From Pseudaquabacterium terrae (GTDB taxonomy: Bacteria > Pseudomonadota > Gammaproteobacteria > Burkholderiales > Burkholderiaceae_C): DNA of 64,000 nt. The stretch is from the NCBI RefSeq assembly GCF_013266755.1, contig NZ_JABRWJ010000005.1, positions 620,001 through 684,000 on the forward strand, written 5' to 3'. Shown here one piece after another: positions 1-10,210 of the stretch. A program made the translations under genes and the position numbers. The notes beneath the pieces are model-generated. The model did no database searches. It saw only the letters and a list, made by a program, of their open reading frames with translations, and was not told the DNA's origin. Numbering within the stretch: the stretch's first letter is position 1; every line of letters starts with the position of its first letter.

Positions 1-214
1 CCTGGCGCACGAGGCCCGCTTCCTCGAGCATGCGAAAGGCCTCGCGCACCGGCCCGCGCGAGACGCCCAGGCCCGCGGCCAGCTCGGCCTCGATCAGCTT
101 GGCGCCGGGCGCCAGCTCGCCTTGCAGGATGCGACGCTCGATCTCCTGCTGCACAACCGAGGTGAGCGAGCTCGATTGCAGCAGGGCGATCGTCGGGTGC
201 GCGGCGCGCTTCAT
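1..214 (-). CDS. phnR: GntR/FCD-type phosphonate-operon regulator, N-terminal part (cut by window edge)
   Basis: The first 71 residues are visible and form a GntR winged helix-turn-helix: an amphipathic N-terminus, then ERRILQGELAPGAKLIEAEL, the recognition helix region LGVSRGPVREA and LEEAGLV. The ligand-binding half lies outside the window. It is divergent from the AEP transport operon. In Burkholderiales such operons are commonly paired with a GntR regulator of the FCD branch (the PhnR type), so it probably controls the adjacent operon in response to a phosphonate or a catabolic intermediate. The start is the ATG at 214. The family call is firm; the PhnR assignment rests on position. Confidence 0.75.
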   Translation of the reverse strand, partial: MKRAAHPTIALLQSSSLTSVVQQEIERRILQGELAPGAKLIEAELAAGLGVSRGPVREAFRMLEEAGLVRQ

Positions 215-226
215 CAGTGCCCGCCC

Positions 227-284
227 GGCCGCCCGAAGGGCGCTGAGCGCCCCTCGGGGGCCGCGAACGAAGTGAGCTGGGGGC
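227..284 (+). repeat. Intergenic GC-rich palindromic element, copy A
   Basis: The block begins GGCCGCCCGAAGGG, continues through a CCCCTCGGGGG core and ends in AGCTGGGGGC. The same architecture recurs at 398-454, 6816-6886, 10893-10950 and 40571-40633. This copy lies in the leader of the divergent regulator, just 12 bases upstream of its start codon. Elements of this look are widespread between genes in Burkholderiales; their function is not known to me. Confidence 0.7.
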
Positions 285-320
285 TGTCCATTCGCGTGCA
301 TTGGACGACCCGGATCGCCT

Positions 321-351
321 ATTGTCAACAATCAGCAAAATACCGTTGACA
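321..351 (+). promoter_or_regulatory. Candidate GntR operator pair between regulator and AEP operon
   Basis: ATTGTCAACAAT at 321-332 has complementary ATTGT/ACAAT arms and resembles the GT-N2-AC operators of FCD-type GntR regulators. The heptamer TGTCAAC (323-329) is repeated in inverted form as GTTGACA (345-351), with centres about 22 bp apart, close to two helical turns. The second half overlaps the -35 box of the predicted operon promoter, which would suit repression. This short AT-richer stretch lies between two copies of the palindromic repeat. Binding is inferred, not shown. Confidence 0.45.
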
Positions 352-375
352 CACTTCGAAGCAGGGCGATAGATT
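346..375 (+). promoter_or_regulatory. Predicted sigma-70 promoter of the AEP operon
   Basis: A perfect -35 TTGACA (346-351) is followed after 18 bases by TAGATT (370-375, four of six matches to the -10 consensus). Transcription would start near 382, giving a leader of about 90 bases that contains repeat copy B. Confidence 0.4.
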
Positions 376-397
376 GCGCGGCACGCAGGCGCTGCCG

Positions 398-454
398 GGC
401 CGCCCCAAGGCGACTGCGCCCCTCGGGGGCCGACGCCGAAGGCGTCTTGGGGCC
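398..454 (+). repeat. Intergenic GC-rich palindromic element, copy B
   Basis: GGCCGCCCCAAGG, a CCCCTCGGGGG core, then an internal GACGCCGAAGGCGTC hairpin and TTGGGGCC at the end. It lies in the predicted 5' leader of the AEP operon, ending 17 bases before the start codon of the binding-protein gene, whose ribosome site AAAGGAG follows immediately. Confidence 0.7.
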
Positions 455-471
455 AATGAAAGGAGAAGTTC

Positions 472-1509
472 ATGCGAATTCCGGGTTCCGTCCACTTGTT
501 CGCCGCCGCGGCCCTGCTCGCGCTGGCCTTGCCCGCCGCGGCGCAGAAGACGCAGCTGCTGGTCTACACCGCGCTGGAAACCGACCAGCTGAAGGCCTAC
601 CAGGAAGGCTTCAACAAAGTGCACCCTGACATCGACCTGCGCTGGGTGCGCGACTCCACCGGCGTGATCACCGCGAAGCTGCTGGCCGAGAAAGCCAACC
701 CGCAGGCCGACGCGGTGATGGGCGTGGCGGCCTCCAGCCTCGCGCTGCTCGACCGCAACGGCATGCTCGAGCCGTACCGGCCGCTGAACTTCGACGCGAT
801 CATGAGTCAGTTCCGGGACAAGAAGAACCCGCCCGCCTGGTTCGGCATGGACGTCTGGGGTGCGACGGTGTGCTTCAACACCGTCGAGGCGCAGAAGAAG
901 AACATTCCGAAGCCCGAGACCTGGAAGGACCTGCTGAAGCCCGCCTACAAGGGCCAGATCGTGATGCCGAACCCGGCCTCGTCGGGCACCGGCTTCTTCG
1001 ACGTCACCGCCTGGCTCACGCTGTGGGGCGACGACGGCGGCAAGGGCGGCGGCTGGAAGTACATGGACGGGCTGCACGAGAACATCGCGCAGTACACGCA
1101 CTCCGGCTCGAAGCCCTGCAACATGGCGGCCGCGGGCGAGTACGTGGTCGGCATCAGTTTCGAATACCGCGCCAACGCGAACAAGGCCAAGGGCGCGCCG
1201 ATCGACCTGGTGTTCCCGAAGGAAGGCCTGGGCTGGGACCTGGAAGCCTTCGCGATCCACAAGGGCACCAAGAAGCTCGATGCGGTGAAGAAGCTGGCCG
1301 ACTGGGCGTCGAGCAAGGACGCGATGCTGCTTTACGGCAAGAACTTCGCGATCACCGCGCAGCCCGGCGTCGCCGCGCCGCTGGCCAACGTGCCGAAGGA
1401 CTACGAGGCGCGGCTGGTGAAGATGGACTTCGCGACCGTGGCCGAGAACCGCGAGCGCGTGCTCGCCGAGTGGACCAGGCGCTACAACGCGAAATCCGAG
1501 AAACGCTGA
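472..1509 (+). CDS. phnS: AEP ABC transporter, periplasmic binding protein
   Basis: A 345-residue secreted solute-binding protein of the Fe3+/spermidine-like class 6 fold, matching the PhnS2 type found in betaproteobacterial AEP loci. Residues 1-24 form a signal peptide (hydrophobic run ending ALPAAA, likely cleavage before QKTQLL). The mature protein begins with the typical LLVYTALETDQ strand and contains the GVAASS and NPASSGTGFF ligand-loop motifs. The start is supported by AAAGGAG eight bases upstream. It is the first gene of the operon and is followed after one base by the ATPase. AEP as substrate is inferred from family and from PhnW downstream; other phosphonates are possible. Confidence 0.82.
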   Translation: MRIPGSVHLFAAAALLALALPAAAQKTQLLVYTALETDQLKAYQEGFNKVHPDIDLRWVRDSTGVITAKLLAEKANPQADAVMGVAASSLALLDRNGMLEPYRPLNFDAIMSQFRDKKNPPAWFGMDVWGATVCFNTVEAQKKNIPKPETWKDLLKPAYKGQIVMPNPASSGTGFFDVTAWLTLWGDDGGKGGGWKYMDGLHENIAQYTHSGSKPCNMAAAGEYVVGISFEYRANANKAKGAPIDLVFPKEGLGWDLEAFAIHKGTKKLDAVKKLADWASSKDAMLLYGKNFAITAQPGVAAPLANVPKDYEARLVKMDFATVAENRERVLAEWTRRYNAKSEKR

Positions 1510-1510
1510 C

Positions 1511-2584
1511 GTGTCGACGCCGTTCCTGGAGCTGTCGGGCATCCGCAAGGCCTTCGGCAGCTTCGTGGCCCTGGAGCAGATCGACCTGCACATCGCGCAG
1601 GGCGAATTCGTCTGCTTCCTCGGGCCCTCGGGCTGCGGCAAGACCACGCTGCTGCGCATCATCGCCGGGCTCGAGGAACAGACCGCCGGGCGAATCACAT
1701 TGGCCGGGCGCGACATCTCGCGGCTGCCGCCGGCCGAGCGCGACTACGGCATCGTCTTCCAGTCGTATGCGCTGTTTCCGAATCTGAGCATCGCCGACAA
1801 CGTCGCCTACGGCCTGGTCAACCGCAAGGTGCCGAAGGCCAAGGCGAAGGCGCGTGTCACCGAGCTGCTGGCGCTGGTCGGCCTGCCCGGCTGCGAGGCG
1901 AAGTTTCCGGCGCAGCTGTCGGGCGGCCAGCAGCAGCGCATCGCGCTGGCGCGCGCGCTGGCCACCTCGCCCGGGCTGCTGCTGCTGGACGAGCCGCTGT
2001 CGGCACTCGATGCAATCGTGCGCGTCAAGCTGCGGCAGGAGATCCGCAGCCTGCAGCGCAAGCTCGGCGTCACGACGATCATGGTCACGCACGACCAGGA
2101 AGAGGCCTTCGCGGTGGCCGACCGCATCGTCGTGATGAACCAGGGCGTGATCGAGCAGGTCGGCTCGGCCTTCGATGTCTACCGCGATCCGGCCACCCTC
2201 TTCGTCGCCGATTTCGTCGGCCGCATCAATGCGCTGCCGGCAGTGCGCGAAGGCGATGCACTGCGTGTCGGCGAGCAGCTGTTCCACTGCGCGCCGGGTT
2301 CGCTGAATGGCCATGCGCAGGGCCGCGAGCTGCGCATCTACCTGCGGCCCGAGGACGTGCTGGCGCGGCCGATCAGCGAAGGTGATGACAACGTTTTCGA
2401 AGCGCAGATCGACAAGATCGAGTTCATGGGGCCGTACTGCCTGGTGCGCGTGACCAGCGCACCGCTGGGCAGCCACAAGCTCACTGTCTACCTGTCGTTG
2501 AACTACCTGGCCGAAGCGCAGCTGGAGGTCGGCAGCCGGCTGCCGCTCAAGTTGCTGCCGGAGCGCATGCGGGTGTTTGGATGA
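1511..2584 (+). CDS. phnT: AEP ABC transporter, ATP-binding subunit
   Basis: A 357-residue ABC ATPase energising AEP import. Visible motifs are Walker A GPSGCGKTT (38-46), Q-loop FQSYALF (83-89), signature LSGGQQQ (136-142), Walker B LLLLDEP (156-162) and switch His in MVTHDQEE. A C-terminal TOBE-like extension (about 240-357) is typical of this importer class. It starts with GTG one base after the binding-protein stop; its stop overlaps the permease ATG in an ATGA junction, indicating translational coupling. Confidence 0.85.
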   Translation: MSTPFLELSGIRKAFGSFVALEQIDLHIAQGEFVCFLGPSGCGKTTLLRIIAGLEEQTAGRITLAGRDISRLPPAERDYGIVFQSYALFPNLSIADNVAYGLVNRKVPKAKAKARVTELLALVGLPGCEAKFPAQLSGGQQQRIALARALATSPGLLLLDEPLSALDAIVRVKLRQEIRSLQRKLGVTTIMVTHDQEEAFAVADRIVVMNQGVIEQVGSAFDVYRDPATLFVADFVGRINALPAVREGDALRVGEQLFHCAPGSLNGHAQGRELRIYLRPEDVLARPISEGDDNVFEAQIDKIEFMGPYCLVRVTSAPLGSHKLTVYLSLNYLAEAQLEVGSRLPLKLLPERMRVFG

Positions 2585-4290
2585 CGGCTGTTGCCGCGGC
2601 GCTCGCTTCTGCGCCTGTGCGCTTGAAGATCCACTGGACCGAGCGGCTCGCGCATGCCGGCATGGTGATCGTCGCACTGGCGCTGCTGGCCTTTCTCGCC
2701 GGCCCGCTCGGCGCCATCCTGCTGAAGGCGATCGAGGACAACCAGGGCCAGTACGTCGGCCTGGCGAACTTCATCGCCTATGCGCAGACGCCGGCGTTGC
2801 TCGACTCGCTGTGGAACAGCCTGTGGGTCTCGGGCCTGGTCTGCATCATCGTCCTGCCGACCGCCTTCGGCTTTGCCTACGCGCTGACGCGCAGCCGCAT
2901 GCGCTTGAAGGCGCTGGTGCGCACGATCACGCTGGTGCCGCTGCTCGCGCCCTCGCTGCTGGCCGCCATCTCGCTGATCTACTGGTTCGGCAACCAGGGC
3001 GTGCTGAAACACTGGCTGGCCGCGGTCGGCATCGACCAGATCTACGGCGCGCCGGGCATCGTGCTGGCGGAGACGTTCGCGGTGTTCCCGCATGCGCTGA
3101 TGATCCTGATCACCGCGCTGGCAGCCGCCGATGCGCGGCTCTATGAAGCCGCCGATGCGCTGGGCACGACGGCGCGGCGCAAGTTCTTCACGATCACGCT
3201 GCCGGGCGCGAAGTACGGACTGATCTCGGCGGCGCTGGTGACCTTCACGCTGGTGATCACCGACTTCGGCATTCCGAAGGTGATCGGCGGCAATTTCAAC
3301 GTGCTGGCGACCGATGTCTTCAAGCTGGTGATCGGCCAGCAGGACTTTCCGAAGGGTGCGGTCGTTGCGCTGCTGCTGCTGGCGCCGGCCGTGCTGACGT
3401 TTGCGGTCGATCACTGGGTCAGCCGCAAGCAGACGGCGATGCTGAGCGCCCGTGCGGTGCCCTATCGGCCAAAGCGCGCGCCCTTGTTCGACGGCCTGAT
3501 GTCGCTGTACTGCGCCACGGTCTGTGCGCTGATCCTGGCGATGCTCGGCATGGCGCTGTTCGCGTCGTTCGCGAGTTTCTGGCCCTACGACCTGAAGCCG
3601 AGCTGGCGCCACTACACGATGGGGCTGGTCGATGCCGAGGTCGGCGAGGCCTTCGTCAACAGCCTCGTGATGTCGGCCGGCACGGCGCTGGTCGGCACGC
3701 TGCTGGTCTTTGCCGGCGCCTACCTGCTGGAGAAGACGCAAGGCGCGCGGCCGCTGCGCAGCGTCGTGCGACTGTTCAGCCTGCTGCCGATGGCCGTGCC
3801 CGGCCTGGTGCTTGGCCTGGGCTACATCTTCTTCTTCAATGCACCGGGCAATCCATTGGGCGGCCTGTACCACACGCTGACGCTGCTGACGATCTGCACC
3901 ATCGTTCACTTCTACACCACCGGCCACCTGACGGCGGTGACCGCGCTGAAGGCGCTGGATCCCGAGTTCGAATCGGTCTCGGCCTCGCTGAAGGTGCCCT
4001 TCTTCAAGACCTTCTGGCGCGTCACGCTGCCGATCTGCACGCCGGCACTCGTGGACATCGCGCGTTATTTCTTCATCAACGCGATGACGACGATCTCGGC
4101 CGTCGTGTTCCTCTATTCGCCGGAGACCAAGGTCGCATCGATCGCCATCCTGAACCTCGACGAGGCCGGCGAGATCGGCGCCGCCGCGGCGATGGCGATC
4201 CTGATCGCCGCTGCAAACACCGTCGCCACGCTGCTGTTCATGGCGCTCGGCTGGTGGGTCGATCGCAGAACGCAGGCTTGGAAAGGCTAG
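2581..4290 (+). CDS. phnU: AEP ABC transporter, fused double permease
   Basis: A 569-residue inner-membrane protein made of two permease modules in tandem. The first (about 20-290) has the EAA-type loop YEAADALGTTARRKFFTITLPG; the second (about 310-560) has the equivalent FESVSASLKVPFFKTFWRVTLP loop. One polypeptide thus supplies both halves of the channel, as in the PhnU2 type of Burkholderiales and unlike the separate PhnU and PhnV of Salmonella. Roughly twelve hydrophobic segments are visible. The gene overlaps the ATPase gene by four bases and precedes phnW by nine. Confidence 0.85.
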   Translation: MTAVAAALASAPVRLKIHWTERLAHAGMVIVALALLAFLAGPLGAILLKAIEDNQGQYVGLANFIAYAQTPALLDSLWNSLWVSGLVCIIVLPTAFGFAYALTRSRMRLKALVRTITLVPLLAPSLLAAISLIYWFGNQGVLKHWLAAVGIDQIYGAPGIVLAETFAVFPHALMILITALAAADARLYEAADALGTTARRKFFTITLPGAKYGLISAALVTFTLVITDFGIPKVIGGNFNVLATDVFKLVIGQQDFPKGAVVALLLLAPAVLTFAVDHWVSRKQTAMLSARAVPYRPKRAPLFDGLMSLYCATVCALILAMLGMALFASFASFWPYDLKPSWRHYTMGLVDAEVGEAFVNSLVMSAGTALVGTLLVFAGAYLLEKTQGARPLRSVVRLFSLLPMAVPGLVLGLGYIFFFNAPGNPLGGLYHTLTLLTICTIVHFYTTGHLTAVTALKALDPEFESVSASLKVPFFKTFWRVTLPICTPALVDIARYFFINAMTTISAVVFLYSPETKVASIAILNLDEAGEIGAAAAMAILIAAANTVATLLFMALGWWVDRRTQAWKG

Positions 4291-4299
4291 AGACAAACC

Positions 4300-5421
4300 A
4301 TGGACCGCGACCGCATCCTGCTGACCCCCGGCCCGCTGACGACGACCTTGCGCACCAAGCTCGCAATGCTCAAGGACTGGGGCTCGTGGGACAGCGACTT
4401 CAACGCCGTGACCGCGCAGCTGCGCCAGCGGCTGCTGGACATCGTGAACGGCCAGGCCACGCACACCGTCGTGCCGCTACAGGGCAGCGGCACCTTCAGC
4501 GTCGAGGCGGCGGTGGCCACAATCGTGCCGCGCGATGGCCACGTGCTGGTGCTCGACAACGGCGCCTACTGCAAACGCGCAGCCAAGCTGACGCAGCTGA
4601 TGGGACGCCGCCTGACGGTGCTGCCCTTCGGCGAACAAGAGCCGGTGTCGCCGGCCGCGCTGGACGACAAGCTGCAGGCCGATACCTCGATCACGCACGT
4701 GATCCTGATCCACTGCGAAACCGGCACCGGCGTGCTGAACCCGCTGGCCGAGGTGGCGGCGGTCTGCGAACACCGCGGCAAGGGCCTGATCGTCGACGCG
4801 ATGTCGAGCTTCGGCGCGCTGCCGATCGATGCGCGCGCGATCAGATTCGATGCACTGATCGCCGCCAGCGGCAAATGCCTCGAAGGCGTGCCCGGCATGG
4901 GCTTCGTGATCCTGCGCAAGGCCGTGCTCGAGGGCTGCGCGGGCAACAGCCAGAGCCTGGCGATGGACCTGTTCGATCAGCACCAGTACATGGAGAAGAC
5001 CGGCCAGTGGCGCTTCACGCCGCCGACGCACGTGGTCGTCGCGCTGGCTGAAAGCGTGCAGCAGTTCATCGAAGAAGGAGGCCAGCCGGCGCGGCTGGCG
5101 CGCTACACCGACAACTGCCGCACGCTCATCGAGGGCATGCGCGGGCTCGGCTTCGAACCGTACCTCGAGCCCGGCGTGCAGGCGCCGATCATCGTCACCT
5201 TCCACGCGCCGGCCCATCCGGCCTACGATTTCAAGCGCTTCTACGCTGCCACGAAAGCGCGCGGCTTCGTGCTCTATCCTGGCAAGCTGACGCAGATCGA
5301 GACCTTCCGCGTCGGCTGCATCGGCGCGATCGGCAGGCACGAGATCCAGCAGGCTGTCAACGCGGTGGCCGATGCGCTGAAGGAATTGGGCATCAGCCAC
5401 CACGACCACTCGACGAACTGA
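4300..5421 (+). CDS. phnW: 2-aminoethylphosphonate:pyruvate transaminase
   Basis: A 373-residue PLP enzyme (fold type I, class V) that converts AEP and pyruvate to phosphonoacetaldehyde and alanine. Family hallmarks are the N-terminal [10 protein letters not shown] and [12 protein letters not shown], the [14 protein letters not shown] cofactor loop, [11 protein letters not shown] with PLP-binding D166, and the Schiff-base lysine K192 in [11 protein letters not shown]. Length matches the family. The partner that would cleave the C-P bond of its product (PhnX, or PhnY plus PhnA) is not clearly present nearby, which makes the downstream enzymes interesting. Confidence 0.9.
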   Translation: MDRDRILLTPGPLTTTLRTKLAMLKDWGSWDSDFNAVTAQLRQRLLDIVNGQATHTVVPLQGSGTFSVEAAVATIVPRDGHVLVLDNGAYCKRAAKLTQLMGRRLTVLPFGEQEPVSPAALDDKLQADTSITHVILIHCETGTGVLNPLAEVAAVCEHRGKGLIVDAMSSFGALPIDARAIRFDALIAASGKCLEGVPGMGFVILRKAVLEGCAGNSQSLAMDLFDQHQYMEKTGQWRFTPPTHVVVALAESVQQFIEEGGQPARLARYTDNCRTLIEGMRGLGFEPYLEPGVQAPIIVTFHAPAHPAYDFKRFYAATKARGFVLYPGKLTQIETFRVGCIGAIGRHEIQQAVNAVADALKELGISHHDHSTN

Positions 5422-5443
5422 AAACCACAGGAGATTGAAGCGC

Positions 5444-6805
5444 ATGGTGACCAAGAAGGACCACCCGGCACTCACCGCGATCCGCCAGTCGGGCGCCGGC
5501 AAGGTGAAGGTCGCCGTCAGCGACATCGACGGCATCCTGCGCGGCAAGTACCTGCACCGCGAGAAGTTCTTCGGCGCCGCCGATACGGGCTTCGGCTTCT
5601 GCGACGTCGTCTTCGGCTGGGACTCGGGCGACCAGTGTTACGACAACACGCAGGTCACCGGCTGGCAGCACGGCTTCCCCGACGCCCAGGCGCGCATCGA
5701 CCTGTCGACGCTGCGCCAGGTGCCGTGGGACGACAAGGTGCCGTTCTTCCTTGCCGACTTCGTCAATGCCGACGGCACGCCGCACCCGGTGTGCCCGCGC
5801 CAGGTGCTCAAGCGCGTGCTGCGCCGCGCCGAGAAGCTGGGGCTCAAGCCGATGGCCGGCATGGAGTTCGAGTGGTTCAACTTCAGCGAGACGCCACAGA
5901 GCTGGGCCGCGAAGCAAGGGGTCGGTCCCACGAACCTGACGCCGGGCATGTTCGGATACTCGCTGCTGCGCATGGCCGACAACCGCGGCTTCTTCAATGC
6001 GCTGATGGACGAGATGGCCGCCTTCAGCGTGCCGATCGAAGGCCTGCACACGGAAACCGGCCCGGGAGTCTACGAAGTGGCGATCGCCTTCAGCGGCGCG
6101 CTCGAAGCGGCCGACCGCGCGATCCTGTTCAAGACCGGCGCCAAGGAGATTGGCAAGCGCTTCGGCATCATGCCCAGCTTCATGGCCAAGTGGAGCGCGA
6201 AGTACCCGGGCTGCTCGGGACACATCCACCAGAGCCTGTCGGACGGCAAGAACAACCTGTTCTACGACGCGCGCAACGAGCGCTCGATGAGCCCGCTGTT
6301 CGAGAGTTACCTCGCCGGACAGCTGGCCTGCCTGATGGAATTCGCGCCGATGTTCTGGCCGACGATCAACAGCTACAAGCGGCTGGTCGACGGCTTCTGG
6401 GCGCCGGTCAAGCCAACCTGGGGGCTGGACAACCGCACCGCGAGCTTCCGCGTCATCGCCGGGTCACCCAAGGCGACGCGGCTGGAGACGCGCTGTCCGG
6501 GTGCCGACGTCAATCCGTATCTCGCGATGGCCGCGGTGATTGCCGCCGGCCTGCACGGCGTCGAACAAGGCCTCGCGTTGACGACGCCACCGATCACCGG
6601 CACGAACCAGGGCGCGGACGACGTGCCGCGCGCGCCGCGCTCCTTGATCCGCGCGACGCACAACTTCAAGGAATCGGCGATTGCGCGCGACTGGTTCGGC
6701 GATACCTTCGTCGATCACTTTGCCGCCACCCGGGAGTGGGAACATCGGCAATGGCAGGACGCGGTCACCGATTGGGAATTGAAGCGCTATTTCGAGATCA
6801 TCTGA
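5444..6805 (+). CDS. Glutamine-synthetase-like gamma-glutamyl-amine ligase
   Basis: A 453-residue member of the glutamine synthetase superfamily, closer to the PuuA/GlnA4 type that joins the gamma-carboxyl of glutamate to an organic amine than to true GlnA. Metal and ATP residues are visible: EFE at 141-143, HTETGPGVYE at 202-211, SGHIHQSL with H260, the NSYKRL loop, and LETRCPGADVNPYL with E348 and R350. The GlnA adenylylation-site region is not evident. ATG 5444 is preferred because AGGAG lies 10 bases upstream; TTG at 5435 is too close. Its place between phnW and an alcohol dehydrogenase suggests amine activation. The substrate is unknown: ethanolamine, AEP or a related amine. Confidence 0.72.
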   Translation: MVTKKDHPALTAIRQSGAGKVKVAVSDIDGILRGKYLHREKFFGAADTGFGFCDVVFGWDSGDQCYDNTQVTGWQHGFPDAQARIDLSTLRQVPWDDKVPFFLADFVNADGTPHPVCPRQVLKRVLRRAEKLGLKPMAGMEFEWFNFSETPQSWAAKQGVGPTNLTPGMFGYSLLRMADNRGFFNALMDEMAAFSVPIEGLHTETGPGVYEVAIAFSGALEAADRAILFKTGAKEIGKRFGIMPSFMAKWSAKYPGCSGHIHQSLSDGKNNLFYDARNERSMSPLFESYLAGQLACLMEFAPMFWPTINSYKRLVDGFWAPVKPTWGLDNRTASFRVIAGSPKATRLETRCPGADVNPYLAMAAVIAAGLHGVEQGLALTTPPITGTNQGADDVPRAPRSLIRATHNFKESAIARDWFGDTFVDHFAATREWEHRQWQDAVTDWELKRYFEII

Positions 6806-6815
6806 CAAACTAGTA

Positions 6816-6886
6816 CCCCCAAACCTGCCGCTTCGCGTCAGGCCCCCCGAGGGGGTCAAGCAAAGTGGCAAAGCCACATTTGCTTG
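6816..6886 (-). repeat. Intergenic palindromic element, copy C, with a strong hairpin before the Fe-ADH start
   Basis: Reversed copy: CCCCC, then CGCTTCGCGTCAGG, then the CCCCCCGAGGGGG core. Its downstream end is different from the other copies and forms a stem: CAAGCAAAGTGGC (6857-6869), loop AAA, then GCCAC and TTTGCTTG (6873-6886) with a single bulged A. The stem ends six bases before the ATG at 6893, so it could affect translation or mRNA decay of the downstream part of the operon. Confidence 0.65.
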
Positions 6887-6892
6887 AGAACG

Positions 6893-8026
6893 ATGGACAT
6901 CACCAAGTTCAATTTCCCCACGCCGATCCACTTCGGCCCCGGCGCGCGCCGCCTCGTCGCCGCGCACCTGCGCGAGCAAGGTCTGGCGCGGCCGCTGATC
7001 GTCACCGACCGGGCCCTCGCGCAATTGCCGGTGCTCGCCGAATTCAGCAGCCACCTGGCCGGCTTGCAGGTCGGCCTCTTCGCCGGCGTGCACGGCAACC
7101 CGACCTGCGCGCAGGTGATGGAGGGTGCCGTGGCGTACAAGGCGCATGAGGCCGACTGCGTGATCGGCTTCGGTGGCGGCGCCGCGCTCGACGTGGCCAA
7201 GGTGGTCGGCATCGCGGCGACGCACGAGGGTGACATCCTCGACTACGTCTGGGACCACCCGCAGGTGCGCCCCATCGTGAACGAGCTGCCGTACTTCGTC
7301 GCGCTGCCGACGACCGCCGGCACCGGCAGCGAGGTCGGCCGCTCGGCCGTCGTCTCGGAGAACGACACGCACCACAAGCGCACCGTGTTCAGCCCGAAGA
7401 TCCTCGCCAAGACAGTCTTCGCCGATCCGGAATTGACGCTCGGCCTGCCGCCGGCGATCACCGCCGCGACCGGCATGGACGCGCTGACGCACAACATCGA
7501 GAGTTACCTGTCTCCCGCCTACCACCCGCTGTGCGACGGCATCGCGCTCGAAGGCCTGCGCATCGGCGCGCGCGCGCTGGCCACCGCGGTGCGCGAGCCC
7601 GGCAACCTGCCCGCGCGCGCCGACATGCTGATGAGCTCGATGATGGGGGCGATCGCGTTCCAGAAGGATCTCGGCTCGGTGCATGCCTGCGCGCACGCGC
7701 TCGGCGCCGTTTGCGACCTGCACCACGGCCTGGCGAACGCGCTGATGATCGACACCGTGCTGGCCTGGAACCACGAAGCAGTGCCGGGCAAGTTCGACGA
7801 GATGGCGCACGTGGTCGGGCTGGCCGGTGGCGGTACCGCCTTCGTCGGCTGGCTCAAGAGCCTGAAGCAGCAGATCGGCATCACCGGCGGCCTGGCCGCG
7901 TATGGCGTCAAGCCGGAGCAGATCCCGCAGCTGGTGCCGCTGGCGGCAACCGACTTCACCGGCGGAACGAACCCGCGGCCGGCCACCGCGGCCGACTACG
8001 AGCGCTTCTTCAAGGCGGCGATGTAG
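6893..8026 (+). CDS. Phosphonate-operon-associated iron-containing alcohol dehydrogenase
   Basis: A 377-residue group III (Fe-dependent) alcohol dehydrogenase. NAD-binding FGGGAALD is at 93-100, TTAGTGSE at 140-147. The iron ligands follow the FucO pattern: D196 and H200 in GMDALTH, H264 in SVHACAHALG and H278 in LHHGLAN. A family of phosphonate-associated Fe-ADHs is known. It could interconvert phosphonoacetaldehyde and 2-hydroxyethylphosphonate, or oxidise the alcohol of a gamma-glutamylated amino alcohol. ATG 6893 is chosen over an upstream in-frame TTG at 6884 that sits in the hairpin. The hydrolase gene follows after four bases. Confidence 0.8.
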   Translation: MDITKFNFPTPIHFGPGARRLVAAHLREQGLARPLIVTDRALAQLPVLAEFSSHLAGLQVGLFAGVHGNPTCAQVMEGAVAYKAHEADCVIGFGGGAALDVAKVVGIAATHEGDILDYVWDHPQVRPIVNELPYFVALPTTAGTGSEVGRSAVVSENDTHHKRTVFSPKILAKTVFADPELTLGLPPAITAATGMDALTHNIESYLSPAYHPLCDGIALEGLRIGARALATAVREPGNLPARADMLMSSMMGAIAFQKDLGSVHACAHALGAVCDLHHGLANALMIDTVLAWNHEAVPGKFDEMAHVVGLAGGGTAFVGWLKSLKQQIGITGGLAAYGVKPEQIPQLVPLAATDFTGGTNPRPATAADYERFFKAAM

Positions 8027-8030
8027 AACG

Positions 8031-8830
8031 ATGGACCCGAACCGCCCGCTGCTGATCGGCGTCTCGGCCCGCATCTATTACCCGGGCACGCCGGGCATCC
8101 TGGTCAGCGGCGTCTGGACCAAGACGCTGCACTACCTGGAGCAGTCGGTCGCACACTGGCTGCTGGCCGGCGGCGCGATCCCCGTGATGGTGCCGGCGGT
8201 CGACCGCGACAGCCTCGTCAAGCGCTCGGACATCGACCTGCCGCACTACGCGCAGGCGCTCGATGGCCTGGTGCTGCAAGGCGGCAACGACGTCGCGCCC
8301 GAGTCCTACGGCGAAACCGCGCTGGCACCTGATTGGAGCGGCGACCGTGTGCGCGACCGCTACGAGATGGCACTGATCCAGGCCTTCGTCGATGCCGGCA
8401 AGCCGGTGTTCGGCATCTGCCGCGGGCTGCAGCTGCTGAACGTCAACTTCGGCGGCACGCTGCTGCAGGACATCGCCACGCAACGGCCGCAATCCCAATC
8501 GCACCGCGACGGCTCGAAGTACGAACGCCACTTCCACAGCGTCGAATTCGTCCCGGGCTCGGTGCTGGCAGCCCTCTATCCCGACCGACGGGCGACGATC
8601 AACAGCATCCACCACCAGGGCATCAAGGACCTGGCGCCCGGCTTCACGGTCGAGGCGCACTGCCCGGAAGACGGCATGATCGAGGCGATCCGCCGCGAAG
8701 GCCCGGGTTATGTCGCCGGCGTGCAATGGCACCCCGAATTCCACGATCCCGACGACCCGGCGCATTTCGACGACGGGCCGTTGCTGCGCCACTTTCTCGA
8801 CGCGGCACGCACCGCACGAGGAGCATCACG

Positions 8831-8834
<4 letters not shown>
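8031..8834 (+). CDS. Gamma-glutamyl-gamma-aminobutyrate hydrolase-like class I amidotransferase (PuuD family)
   Basis: A 267-residue peptidase C26/GATase1 protein. The nucleophile is C130 in FGICRGLQ, and H234 and E236 in VQWHPEF complete the triad. LQGGNDVAPESYG near the front is typical of PuuD. Family members hydrolyse gamma-glutamyl amides to release glutamate and an amino acid. Paired with the ligase upstream, it would close a gamma-glutamylation cycle. Its stop overlaps the aldehyde dehydrogenase start (ATGA), so the two are probably translationally coupled. Function is well supported; the amide is unknown. Confidence 0.8.

Positions 8835-10209
<1,375 letters not shown>

Positions 10210-10210
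<1 letters not shown>

Noticed and set aside
285-302. Pho box upstream of the AEP operon (CTGTCCA, four bases, CGTGCAT)
   Set aside because: Only about nine of fourteen positions match, and the region is next to the GntR-type operator, which explains control better.
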